A stretch of DNA of 11,797 bases from CAZYPH01 sp964649095. GTDB taxonomy: Bacteria > Bdellovibrionota > UBA1018 > UBA923. A program made the translations under genes and the position numbers. Under the pieces are notes generated by a model that saw only the letters and a program-made list of their open reading frames with translations, was not told the origin of the DNA and did no database searches. The stretch covers positions 1 through 11,797 of the forward strand of contig CAZYPH010000068.1 of NCBI GenBank assembly GCA_964649095.1, written 5' to 3'. Positions 1 through 6,728 of this stretch are shown piece after piece (positions within the stretch are counted from its first letter, which is position 1; each line of letters starts with the position of its first letter).

Positions 1-14
1 CTGAACAATGTTAC

Positions 15-1070
15 ATGCTCAGCGTTATGACCAATCTGCGCGCGTTTCTTAATAACCCTCATCAAAAATTTGTTTTAGCCCCAATGGCCGGCATTACGAA
101 TGCCCCGTTTCGACAGCTGATGAAAGAACTCGGCGCCAGCATTGTGGTGAGTGAACTGATCTCTGCCACGGGTATTCAATACAAAAGCGAAAAGACGTTG
201 GAGCTTTGTCGTTTTTCAAAAGCAGAGTCTCCTGTGGGCTTACAAATTTTTGGTGAAACAAAAGAACATCTTGCGGAAGCCGCGCAACACCTGGCTGCCA
301 TGGGCGTAGATTTTATCGATATCAATTTTGGTTGCCCTGTTCCAAAAGTAGTGAGCAAAGGCGCGGGTGCTGCGATGTTGAAAGACCCCGAAAAGCTCTA
401 CGAAACCTTGAAGTTTGTGCGGAGCGCGCTTTCCATTCCACTCACCATAAAAATTCGCACCGGCTGGTGTGCGAACACACGCAATGCTCTAGAAAATATT
501 CAAGCCGCTCAAGAAGCCGGCGTGACATGGGTCGCTATTCATGGTCGCACGCGCGCGCAAGCCTACGAAGGCGCCGCCGATTGGGGGTTTATGCACACGC
601 TTCAGCGCGAAGTGCAGAGTCGTTATGGCGACAACCCGATTCCCCTGATTGGCAACGGCGATATCTTAACCGCCGAGCAGGCCCTGCACCGCCTGGCAAC
701 CAGTGGCATGGCCGGTGTGATGATTGGCCGGGGCGCTTTGCGTAACCCGTTTATTTTTCGTGACATCGCACACATTCAAGGGCGCAAAGTAATTGGTGAT
801 ACCTGGACCTATTGGGATCTCATCGAACGACACCTAGAATTATTACGCGCGCATTTTAATGATTTTTATGTCGGCATTCAGCTGCGTAAGTTTTTGACGT
901 GGTATTCGGCGGGCATCGATGGGGCGTCGTTGTTTCGAAAAAATCTTTATGCCGAAAACTCAACAGATGAGGTGATTCGTCTAGCCAAAAACTTTTTTGA
1001 TACCGAGACCCCAATTACAAAATGCCGCTCGTTTATGGCTGAGCCGTTTTTGCAGGGGGGGCATGGGTGA
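15..1070 (+). CDS. dus: tRNA-dihydrouridine synthase, DusB-like
   Basis: Flavoenzyme that reduces specific uridines in tRNA to dihydrouridine with NAD(P)H, acting in the cytoplasm. Visible in the 351 residues: the FMN-barrel start LAPMAG (21-26), INFGCPVPKV with the presumed catalytic Cys107, KIRTGW (146-151), HGRT (176-179), GNGDI (213-217) and GRGALRNPFIF (238-248), followed by the C-terminal helical tRNA-binding domain containing LRKFLTWYSAG. Length suits DusB-type proteins; I cannot separate DusB from other bacterial Dus subgroups with certainty. Start: ATG at 15, with a second in-frame ATG at 27; neither has a clear Shine-Dalgarno, so either is possible. Only 14 bases lie upstream, so the promoter is outside the window. 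A run of seven G (1055-1061) lies five codons before the stop, so the last residues depend on that count being right. The gene converges with the AbiE module downstream. Confidence 0.93.
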   Translation: MLSVMTNLRAFLNNPHQKFVLAPMAGITNAPFRQLMKELGASIVVSELISATGIQYKSEKTLELCRFSKAESPVGLQIFGETKEHLAEAAQHLAAMGVDFIDINFGCPVPKVVSKGAGAAMLKDPEKLYETLKFVRSALSIPLTIKIRTGWCANTRNALENIQAAQEAGVTWVAIHGRTRAQAYEGAADWGFMHTLQREVQSRYGDNPIPLIGNGDILTAEQALHRLATSGMAGVMIGRGALRNPFIFRDIAHIQGRKVIGDTWTYWDLIERHLELLRAHFNDFYVGIQLRKFLTWYSAGIDGASLFRKNLYAENSTDEVIRLAKNFFDTETPITKCRSFMAEPFLQGGHG

Positions 1071-1076
1071 GTGTCT

Positions 1077-1109
1077 ACCGCCCTAAGGCGATTAGGGGTG
1101 GTTGTTTTT
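1077..1109 (+). terminator. Rho-independent terminator of the dus gene
   Basis: Seven bases after the dus stop, ACCGCCCTAA (1077-1086) pairs with TTAGGG (1092-1097) and TGGT (1099-1102). The loop is GGCGA, with one bulged G at 1098 and one G-U pair. TGTTTTT follows at 1103-1109. Stem plus U-run is the classic intrinsic terminator layout. It separates dus from the convergent abiEii gene, whose stop is at 1133. Confidence 0.75.
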
Positions 1110-1132
1110 GAGTGGGGTGGGTGCGAAAATAA

Positions 1133-1972
1133 CTATCTAGGCTGTCTTGAATCACTATTCATTCTCCAAGACTCCCCCGGGAATAATCGTATAAACGCAT
1201 TCAAAACCTGATCTCCCGCCTTTCCTGGATCAAACGGCGAGGCATCGGATGCTAAAAGCTGGTTAATATCGCCGATAAAGGCAGGGTCCTTCAACTTTGC
1301 AGCAAGATTAGACTCAAATTGTGCACGACTCACAGACGTTTCTTGATGCGCAAGATATCGTTGGCAACATTCGACAACTTTGGCGGCGTTAAGATTTGGA
1401 AAGTGCTCCAATGCCATCGCCATATCGTAAAGATCCCGCCCCTTTTTTCTCTGATAGAGAGCTCGGAGCTTAGTCCCCAGCAGTTCTTCAACAGCATAGG
1501 TCAGGATCTCCGCCATGCCGTTGAACCAGAGACTCTTGGTTTCAAAAAGCTTCGTCTGTAGCGGCAATACGCTGAATTTTTCTCCATTATTTACTTCGAC
1601 CTTTAGACGCATCTTCTGAACCGGAGCAACCTCTGAATCGTAATGGTAGATGAGTGTAAATCGATCTTGTTTGCGACTTCTTCTGGGTTCTCCGAGCCAA
1701 GGATCGAGGCATCTTCGAATGGCGTCGAGTGCAGGTCCAATAGCTCCGCCACAAAGCTGCACCAGATCGATGTCTTCCGAATAGCGAGTGGGTCGAGTGA
1801 AGAAGAGTTTCTGCATAGCCGTCCCACCACGAAATGCGAAAGTTCCTGCGAGGTAGGGATCGGAGTACAGTTGAATCAAGGCACGACTAATCACCAAGTC
1901 TTGTTCGATTTGAAATGAATCAACCCACGGGGCAAAGGCTCTCCATTCTGTAATGGCATGCTGAGGAATCAT
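1133..1972 (-). CDS. abiEii: AbiEii-family nucleotidyltransferase toxin (type IV TA / abortive infection)
   Basis: Toxin of the AbiE system. Family members are DNA-polymerase-beta-like nucleotidyltransferases; studied relatives arrest growth, and the related mycobacterial MenT toxins modify tRNA acceptor ends. All four family motifs are seen in the 279 residues: RGGT (48-51) and YSEDIDL (64-70) with Asp67/Asp69 as the metal-binding pair, KVEVN (124-128) as motif III, and EELLGTKLRAL through GRDLYD (162-183) as motif IV. The active site therefore looks intact. The ATG at 1972 overlaps the stop of the upstream antitoxin gene as ATGA (1969-1972), implying translational coupling. Length is normal for the family. 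The target in this organism cannot be read from sequence. Confidence 0.9.
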   Translation of the reverse strand: MIPQHAITEWRAFAPWVDSFQIEQDLVISRALIQLYSDPYLAGTFAFRGGTAMQKLFFTRPTRYSEDIDLVQLCGGAIGPALDAIRRCLDPWLGEPRRSRKQDRFTLIYHYDSEVAPVQKMRLKVEVNNGEKFSVLPLQTKLFETKSLWFNGMAEILTYAVEELLGTKLRALYQRKKGRDLYDMAMALEHFPNLNAAKVVECCQRYLAHQETSVSRAQFESNLAAKLKDPAFIGDINQLLASDASPFDPGKAGDQVLNAFIRLFPGESWRMNSDSRQPR

Positions 1973-2787
1973 ACGTCGGGTTCCACCTTTTCATTAACAA
2001 TCAGTCGCCACTTCTTATTTCGTTCCACGAGATTAGAACTTGGCGGCGTCCAGTTGGGTCTCAATGCAATAAATGCAGTCGCTTTGCGCTCGACCCAATC
2101 ATGAAGAGGTGCAGTGATCGTGGTGCTTACGAAAGTATCGAGAAGATAACCCACCCGTTGAGCGACCGTAATTTCTCCGCAAGCCTCCGCCGCAGTAACA
2201 AGTTTTTGAGAGTCGATTTTCTCTGAAAGTTCGATCAACACAGTTGCTGCGTTTGAAAGATAGCCCGCTTTCTTTACGTATTGAACGACATCGAATGCCG
2301 TCGCTTCTGGCGTAGAGATGGGAATATCCCCAAAGGGCGTGCGAACCCGCTGTATTGGCGTCAATTCAATTCGTTTTTTGGTTAAAAAACGAACTCGAGC
2401 TCGACCAAATTGAATCGATCGCAGCGGAGATTTCGTGATGACCTGAAACTCTTGAGGCGATTGATGGGCGGCTCCATGAAGTGCTGCCGCTGAGAGCACA
2501 CCTACATAGTAGGACTGCTCCTGAAACCTCATGAGCTCATCAATGAACCAAGAGGTTGGCGGAGCCCCTGCAAGGATATGTTCGGCAGGAACGATGACGT
2601 AAAAGCCTCGAGCGGGGTGAATGAGGCGTTTCTTTTTAATTAACCGCTCCGCAGAACGATTAAACGCTATGCGCGACAGACCCAAGACTTCGATGGCCTC
2701 TGCGTTCGTAAATGTAATCCGCCCTTTTGATTGGAGAGAATCCAGGTAAACACTAAGGCGGATTGATTGCTGAGGATTTCGTACCAT
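1969..2787 (-). CDS. abiEi: AbiEi-family antitoxin / autorepressor
   Basis: Antitoxin of the AbiE pair: 272 residues with an N-terminal winged-helix region (about 8-66) and the long C-terminal AbiEi domain, including YYVGVLSAAALHGAAHQ (93-109), STPEATAFDVVQY (158-170) and the terminal WRLIVNEKVEPDV. In studied systems AbiEi both neutralises AbiEii and represses its own promoter by binding inverted repeats; two such repeats lie just upstream here. The gene is first in a two-gene operon and overlaps abiEii by four bases, the canonical antitoxin-first order. Start: ATG at 2787. No Shine-Dalgarno is visible, and the proximal inverted repeat ends only five bases before the start codon, so the leader may be folded or bound by protein. 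An alternative upstream start is unlikely because the sequence beyond is AT-rich and lacks coding character. Confidence 0.88.
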   Translation of the reverse strand: MVRNPQQSIRLSVYLDSLQSKGRITFTNAEAIEVLGLSRIAFNRSAERLIKKKRLIHPARGFYVIVPAEHILAGAPPTSWFIDELMRFQEQSYYVGVLSAAALHGAAHQSPQEFQVITKSPLRSIQFGRARVRFLTKKRIELTPIQRVRTPFGDIPISTPEATAFDVVQYVKKAGYLSNAATVLIELSEKIDSQKLVTAAEACGEITVAQRVGYLLDTFVSTTITAPLHDWVERKATAFIALRPNWTPPSSNLVERNKKWRLIVNEKVEPDV

Positions 2788-2792
2788 TCGTC

Positions 2793-2817
2793 AAAAGTAC
2801 TGAAAAACAGTACTTTT
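2793..2817 (-). promoter_or_regulatory. Proximal inverted repeat, candidate AbiEi operator
   Basis: Perfect 10-base arms, AAAAGTACTG (2793-2802) and CAGTACTTTT (2808-2817), around five A. It lies between the candidate -10 box and the abiEi start, over the expected transcript start. AbiEi autoregulation through paired inverted repeats is established for studied systems; assigning this repeat as the operator is inference. Confidence 0.6.
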
Positions 2818-2822
2818 TGCAA

Positions 2823-2851
2823 ATAATATAAAAACGATAAAACGACAAAAA
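2823..2851 (-). promoter_or_regulatory. Candidate promoter of the abiE operon
   Basis: On the minus strand a TATTAT -10-like box (plus 2823-2828) lies 17 bases downstream of TTTTTG (plus 2846-2851), a poor -35. The -10 box sits between the two inverted repeats and the -35 lies in the distal repeat, so repressor binding would block RNA polymerase. The predicted transcript start is near 2816, giving a leader of roughly 30 bases. The -35 match is weak, so the exact position is uncertain. Confidence 0.35.
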
Positions 2852-2861
2852 GTGTCGCTTT
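2839..2861 (-). promoter_or_regulatory. Distal inverted repeat, candidate second AbiEi operator
   Basis: Arms AAAACGACA (2839-2847) and TGTCGCTTT (2853-2861) around AAAAG, with one mismatch in nine pairs. It overlaps the candidate -35. It shares an AAAAnnAC half-site pattern with the proximal repeat, but the spacing between half-sites differs by two bases. Confidence 0.5.
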
Positions 2862-2911
2862 GTTTAAACTTTAACGAAAACTCCTAGCTTGGAGCGGCCA
2901 TATTTTAGCTA

Positions 2912-2937
2912 ATCTGGAAAAAGACCCATCTGCTTTG
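2912..2937 (+). repeat. 26-base dispersed repeat, copy 1
   Basis: This sequence matches the reverse complement of 10388-10413 at 24 of 26 positions; the differences are T/C at base 4 and A/G at base 13 of the repeat. It lies between the AbiE control region and the end of the cysteine-rich exported gene. Similarity stops after the CTTTG at its right end. It may be an end of a mobile or repetitive element, or a shared terminator sequence. Confidence 0.7.
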
Positions 2938-2945
2938 AGTATGGG
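2918..2945 (-). terminator. Possible intrinsic terminator of the exported-protein gene
   Basis: Reading the minus strand, CCCAT (plus 2941-2945) can pair with ATGGG (plus 2925-2929) across an 11-base loop, followed directly by TCTTTTT (plus 2918-2924). The stem is only five pairs, so it is a weak candidate. It lies 60-90 bases past the stop of the minus-strand gene to the right and partly within the 26-base repeat. Confidence 0.35.
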
Positions 2946-3036
2946 AAATTCTTGGGCGTCACAGCTTCCAAAGAACCTCTATGCTGCGACCTCGACTACA
3001 GACACCCTTCACCTAACCACCACCTTTTCACCACCC

Positions 3037-3840
3037 TCACCGCACACCACTAACCCCAGACTCACGATGCGCACCGGCACGTGCGGGTTCGCCGCGTTGG
3101 CAGGGTTGCATCGATCGGTGGTTTAGCGGCACAATCCAAAAGTGTTGTCGGATCACAGGCTGCGGGGCGCAACCACTAGCACGAATGGCTGAGGCGACTA
3201 AACGCGCGCACGTCGGCAGTCGTCGACGCAACGTGCGCTGCACAGGGTTTAGCTGCCGTTCTGGGCTACAATATTTAATATTATTTTTGGTCACCTCTTC
3301 AGCACTTAAGTGCAGCGGGTTGCGATCGGTGGCCGAACGATGGCTAGCCTGGACCAACGTCGTGATCCAATTACAATAATGCGATGTTGTTTCGGGCACA
3401 CAACGCCTGCCGTTGACCGCTGGCTCGGGTAAATAAAAACCTTGGGGATAGTTCCCCACGCGGGCCACTCCAGACGTCGCAGACGTATTAGCAGGCGGGG
3501 TGCAAAAAAAACCTAAATGCGCGTTCTGATCGGTAAGCTCGGTGCGTTCGCTGATCGCACGATACCCTTCACAGTCTTTATGGGCCAAATCAGGCCCTCT
3601 GAGATGGCCTAAAAAACATGCTCCAAACAGACTCGTGCGTTCGGGGGCAAAGTTCTGGAGACCAAGCTGTTCCAAACGCGGTATCGACGTTTGACAAAAC
3701 TCTTGAAACGGCATCGTTGGTGACAATACTGGTGGCGACTGAGACCTTGATGGGCGCCTGTTTTGAGCGAACGCGTTTGCTCCGAAAATTATGGGGGCTA
3801 ACCATAATAGATAAATGAACTGCCTTAGATGCATTGCCAC
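3037..3840 (-). CDS. Cysteine-rich exported protein of unknown function, probable 3' frameshift
   Basis: I do not recognise this protein. It starts with a clear signal peptide (MHLRQFIYLLWL then APIIFGANAFAQ, likely cleaved after AFA), so it is exported. About ten cysteines are spread through the mature part (for example EFCQTS, GACFLG, KDCEGY, FFCTPP, RRCVPE, HYCNW, KYCSPE), suggesting disulphides in the periplasm or outside the cell. Start: GTG at 3840 has GGAGA seven bases upstream; the ATG at 3834 is also possible. The last 27 residues look wrong. Shifting frame by one base near 3117-3123 replaces them with 37 residues beginning TTDRCNPANAANPHVPV and including RIVSLGLVVCGEGGEK, ending at 3009. 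That tail looks far more protein-like and its codons end mostly in G or C. An assembly error or a recent mutation could explain this. Confidence 0.6.
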   Translation of the reverse strand: MAMHLRQFIYLLWLAPIIFGANAFAQNRRPSRSQSPPVLSPTMPFQEFCQTSIPRLEQLGLQNFAPERTSLFGACFLGHLRGPDLAHKDCEGYRAISERTELTDQNAHLGFFCTPPANTSATSGVARVGNYPQGFYLPEPAVNGRRCVPETTSHYCNWITTLVQASHRSATDRNPLHLSAEEVTKNNIKYCSPERQLNPVQRTLRRRLPTCARLVASAIRASGCAPQPVIRQHFWIVPLNHRSMQPCQRGEPARAGAHRESGVSGVR

Positions 3841-3861
3841 ACACTGGTCTCCATACGAATT

Positions 3862-3889
3862 AGTGTAACGCAACAAGCACGAAAACCAA
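3862..3889 (-). promoter_or_regulatory. Weak promoter candidate for the exported-protein gene
   Basis: On the minus strand, TACACT (plus 3862-3867) lies 16 bases downstream of TTGGTT (plus 3884-3889). Both boxes are partial matches. The position suits a short leader before the start at 3840. Confidence 0.25.
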
Positions 3890-3951
3890 CCCTACCGCAG
3901 ATGCTGATCGATTTTCTAATCAGTTAACTAGGCAAAAAAATCACAAAAAAT

Positions 3952-5373
3952 TTAGTTAAATAAATTTTGTTTGGTGCCTTTGGTTCCAACGATATTTTCA
4001 ATGTCTTTAATAGATTTTGGCGCCGCGGCAGTCAGGTTCTCGTGGCCGTCTACCGTCACCAAAATATTATCTTCAATACGCACACCAATACCAAGATAGG
4101 CTTGCGGCGTGCTGGCATCGTCTGGATCGGCGTAAAAGCCCGGTTCAATCGTAAAGACCATACCAGGCGCCAATAGACGAGGCTCGTCACGCGTGTGGGG
4201 TTCTATATAAAGACCTGCATCATGCACGTCTAAACCCAAATAGTGGCTGGTGCCGTGCATATAAAATTTCTTATATAGTGAATTCTTAATAATATTAGAC
4301 TTACTACCTGTTAGACAATCAAAAGCAATCAACACATCGATTAAAGCCTCGAGTGTAAAATCATGCAGCTCTTTCAAAAGCATTCCCGGGCGGACCATAT
4401 CGACTAATGCGGTTTGAATATTATATACCGCTCCGTAGATATCTTTTTGGTGTTCGGTGAACTTGCCACTGACCGGAAACGTTCGTGTAATGTCGGCCGC
4501 GTACAGATCGACCTCAGCACCCGCATCAATCAATAACAAGTCGCCATCAGCTAATCGCGAGGCTTTATCGACATAATGCAAAATCGTAGCGTTCACGCCT
4601 GAGGCAACAATCGTATTGTACGCTGGCCTATCGGCCCCCAGCGCACCGAATACATATTCGATGAGTGCGGTAACTTCAGCTTCGTGCATACCAGGTCGCA
4701 CGCGCGCCATGGTTTCTGCATGGGCCTTACATGAGATTTCTGCAGCCCTACGCATGCGTTCGATCTCGGCCGGTGATTTAAACAAACGCATCTCTCCGAT
4801 ATGGGGCTGCAAATCAAACACGGGCAGCTGCCCAACCGCTAATTTACGTTGGGTATTTTTATAATTCTGCAACACACGACCCACGAGGTTATCTAAATCA
4901 TTTTTATGATGAGGCGTCTGGTACGTATAAAATACGGTGTCAACGCCCTTTAAAAGTGCTGTAAGTTGCGACTCTAGCTCCCCTATCGGATAGGCCCTAT
5001 TCGCACCAAAGTTTTTTGTGGCCCCCTCAGGGCCAATACGTCGCCCCGTCCACACCTCGGCGGTTTTATCTTTGGGACGTGTAAATAAAATAAATTCACT
5101 TTTGCCGTTAATGCGCCGAAAAACAGCCACGGCCTCAGGCTCTGGAAAACCTGTCAGGTAATGAAAATTGGAATCCTGACGAAAGGCAAACGAAACATCG
5201 TCGTTACGAATCAGCTCGTGCGCCGCCGGGATAATCGCCAACACATTGGGCGTCATCGCCAGATCACTCGAATAAACCGGCCGGCCCGCTGGTTGCACTT
5301 TTTCCAGACGGTCTAATAATGTTTTGCGCCGTTGCGCGTAATCAATTTTCGAAAGTGTTTCTTTTGCCCACAT
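3952..5373 (-). CDS. pepP: Xaa-Pro aminopeptidase (M24B, PepP-like)
   Basis: Metallopeptidase that removes an N-terminal residue preceding proline; probably cytoplasmic, as no signal peptide is seen. The N-terminal aminopeptidase-P domain (roughly 10-170, with FHYLTGFPEPEAV) is followed by the pita-bread catalytic domain. All five expected metal ligands are visible, numbered from the ATG at 5373: Asp283 (LLIDAG), Asp294 (AADITRTF), His377 (GTSHYLGLDVHD), Glu410 (FTIEPGFY) and Glu434 (GVRIED). His384 of the VHD motif is also present. Length 473 is close to the family. Start: ATG at 5373 gives the usual short lead into KIDYAQRR; a TTG at 5409 would add 12 residues. Neither has a clear Shine-Dalgarno. 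It follows the barrel gene by 69 bases with no terminator between, so co-transcription is likely. The region past its stop is T-rich on this strand, with a weak TTAACTA/TAGTTAA repeat (3924-3930, 3953-3959). Confidence 0.93.
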   Translation of the reverse strand: MWAKETLSKIDYAQRRKTLLDRLEKVQPAGRPVYSSDLAMTPNVLAIIPAAHELIRNDDVSFAFRQDSNFHYLTGFPEPEAVAVFRRINGKSEFILFTRPKDKTAEVWTGRRIGPEGATKNFGANRAYPIGELESQLTALLKGVDTVFYTYQTPHHKNDLDNLVGRVLQNYKNTQRKLAVGQLPVFDLQPHIGEMRLFKSPAEIERMRRAAEISCKAHAETMARVRPGMHEAEVTALIEYVFGALGADRPAYNTIVASGVNATILHYVDKASRLADGDLLLIDAGAEVDLYAADITRTFPVSGKFTEHQKDIYGAVYNIQTALVDMVRPGMLLKELHDFTLEALIDVLIAFDCLTGSKSNIIKNSLYKKFYMHGTSHYLGLDVHDAGLYIEPHTRDEPRLLAPGMVFTIEPGFYADPDDASTPQAYLGIGVRIEDNILVTVDGHENLTAAAPKSIKDIENIVGTKGTKQNLFN

Positions 5374-5442
5374 GAGCAAAAAATTAGCATAGCGGGTGGG
5401 GAAGGGCAAAGGACCAATAAGCCGGCACTTTAGGAGACTTAC

Positions 5443-6081
5443 CTACTCAAAAACCCAATCCACTCCCAAAATAAAACTAAAATCGCGGGCCAGGGACTGG
5501 GAATAATCTCTAAAGATTCCGCGTACTCCGTATAAAAAACGAGACTCTAAAACATACACACGTTTTTGGTCTTCTACCTTTAACGCAACCAAGGCGACGG
5601 GGCTTAGGTGCCAAAGTCGATGGTCTTGTTTAGCGTCAAAAACATACTCGGCTTGAACGCCGCCGCCGGCTTCCATATATATATTTTTTTCAATATCTAA
5701 ACGCCCACGAAATAATACGGGCAGCGCTAAGGCGTGGGCGAATTTATCGAGGTTGATATTCGTGCGCGAATAATAAAGTAGCTCTACGCCCCACACAAAA
5801 GACGAATAAACAAAATTAATAGAAGCCCCCGTCAACCAACGCACCTGTGACTGCACACTGACAATAGCCGACCGCCGTTCATACGCCGTGTAACCGCTGA
5901 CCACGCCCCCCAAACGCAGGCCGGCTTCACGTCGGTCTTCACTAAAAAAATCAGTGTCGTAATCGCTGGCGTAACTCGTTGTTGCACCCGCCCCGTTAAC
6001 AGCGAGAGTTAGTACAGCGAGAGCTAATACAAAGACACTGAACCAGCATCTAAAGCGCCATCGTCTGTTTAATTGTGGCAT
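5443..6081 (-). CDS. Probable outer-membrane beta-barrel protein
   Basis: Function unknown. The 212-residue protein has a signal peptide with a basic start (NRRWRFR) and a long hydrophobic stretch, probably cleaved near GAGA or SYA (about 34-38). The rest alternates polar and hydrophobic residues in strand-like blocks, for example FVWGVELLYYS, YMEAGGGVQAEYVF, YVLESRFLYGV and the terminal SFILGVDWVFE. That aromatic-rich last strand is typical of small outer-membrane barrels; the final residue is Glu rather than the usual Phe. The gene overlaps the upstream fecR-like gene by 32 bases, so the two are probably translated together. No other in-frame ATG would keep the signal peptide. The barrel assignment is inference from pattern only. 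Confidence 0.7.
   Translation of the reverse strand: MPQLNRRWRFRCWFSVFVLALAVLTLAVNGAGATTSYASDYDTDFFSEDRREAGLRLGGVVSGYTAYERRSAIVSVQSQVRWLTGASINFVYSSFVWGVELLYYSRTNINLDKFAHALALPVLFRGRLDIEKNIYMEAGGGVQAEYVFDAKQDHRLWHLSPVALVALKVEDQKRVYVLESRFLYGVRGIFRDYSQSLARDFSFILGVDWVFE
6001..6030 (-). repeat. 15-base tandem duplication in a signal peptide
   Basis: Two adjacent 15-base units (6001-6015 and 6016-6030) differ at two positions. On the minus strand they encode VLALA then VLTLA, forming most of the hydrophobic core of the barrel protein's signal peptide. This looks like a past in-frame slippage duplication. Confidence 0.7.
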
Positions 6082-6703
6082 AAACGTCCTCGCTAAATCG
6101 TTTTACTAAGCGAGCCGAGCCTGAAACCAAAATCTCGCCCTCAAAGCCTGCCGACACTTCTACTTTGTTATTGGTAAAAGCATTCACCAATAAAACTTTG
6201 CCCCGTTTTACCAACACCCGCACCGTGCGGTTTTCTTCAGGCTGCAACACCACAAACTCACTGGCTTCGACCACCTGCAAAACACCGAGAGACGTCTTTA
6301 CGAGAAAAAATAATGGCGCCACACCAGTCGTATCGACCACCACTGTCAAACCAAGCCCCCCTTTATTGAGGCGAATCACGGAGTCTTGTTTGTGCGGCTC
6401 TAAAGAAATTTTTTCGATCGCCGCTTGCGTATCTTTTGCAAATTCCACGTAGGTGCCTTGTTTTAAATGCACGTGCAGGCGCCCGCGGTTGCGTGTTTTT
6501 AATAAGTCGTTTTGATAGATTCTAGTACCCAGGGCAATGGGTTCATCGTAATTATCAAGGGCACGTTTCACAAAAGCATTGCCACTCATTTTCTCGACCA
6601 CGGCTAACACAGGGTCTTCTCGAGGTGTCGGATTTTTAGGCACCGCCCATACTTTAGAGACCAGAGCCATTAAGAAAACAAATTGCAGCGCTTTTGCTAA
6701 CAT
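6050..6703 (-). CDS. FecR-domain exported protein
   Basis: A 217-residue periplasmic protein. A signal peptide (MLAKALQFVFLMALVSKVWA, residues 1-20) is followed by a FecR-like beta domain: ALGTRIYQNDLLKTRNRGRL (57-76), LKQGTYVEFAKDTQAAIEK, then strands such as PLFFLVKTSLGVLQVVEASEF and VRVLVKRGKVLLVNAF. Stand-alone FecR-domain proteins of this kind usually have no anti-sigma transmembrane helix, and none is seen after the signal peptide. Start: ATG at 6703, because it opens a good signal peptide; the open frame runs on to 6955, but that extension lies antisense inside metH. GAGAAA lies about nine bases upstream as a weak ribosome site. It is first in the minus-strand cluster, overlaps the barrel gene, and diverges from metH with 25 bases between start codons. 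No FecI-type sigma factor or TonB receptor gene is in the window. Confidence 0.8.
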   Translation of the reverse strand: MLAKALQFVFLMALVSKVWAVPKNPTPREDPVLAVVEKMSGNAFVKRALDNYDEPIALGTRIYQNDLLKTRNRGRLHVHLKQGTYVEFAKDTQAAIEKISLEPHKQDSVIRLNKGGLGLTVVVDTTGVAPLFFLVKTSLGVLQVVEASEFVVLQPEENRTVRVLVKRGKVLLVNAFTNNKVEVSAGFEGEILVSGSARLVKRFSEDVYATIKQTMAL

Positions 6704-6728
6704 AATAGAAATTTTCTCATAGAAGCTT

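Noticed and set aside
332..745. 137-residue plus-strand frame inside dus
   Set aside because: Arg/Ser-rich shadow frame overlapping conserved Dus motifs; no homology recognised.
2866..2876. CGTTAAAGTTT (minus strand) resembling CGATAAAGTTT at the left edge of the second gap
   Set aside because: Ten of eleven bases match, but order and orientation relative to the 26-base repeat differ between the two sites, so it is probably chance.
2935..3126. 63-residue plus-strand open frame after the 26-base repeat
   Set aside because: It lies antisense to the 3' end of the exported-protein gene, is Thr/Pro-rich because of the biased composition, and has no ribosome site.
3904..3931. Hairpin CTGAT/ATCAG and palindrome AGTTAACT between pepP and the exported-protein gene
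   Set aside because: Short AT-rich stems with no clean U-run; too weak to call a terminator or operator.
6704..6728. Cobalamin or SAM riboswitch before metH
   Set aside because: Only 25 bases are available and no conserved riboswitch core is seen.
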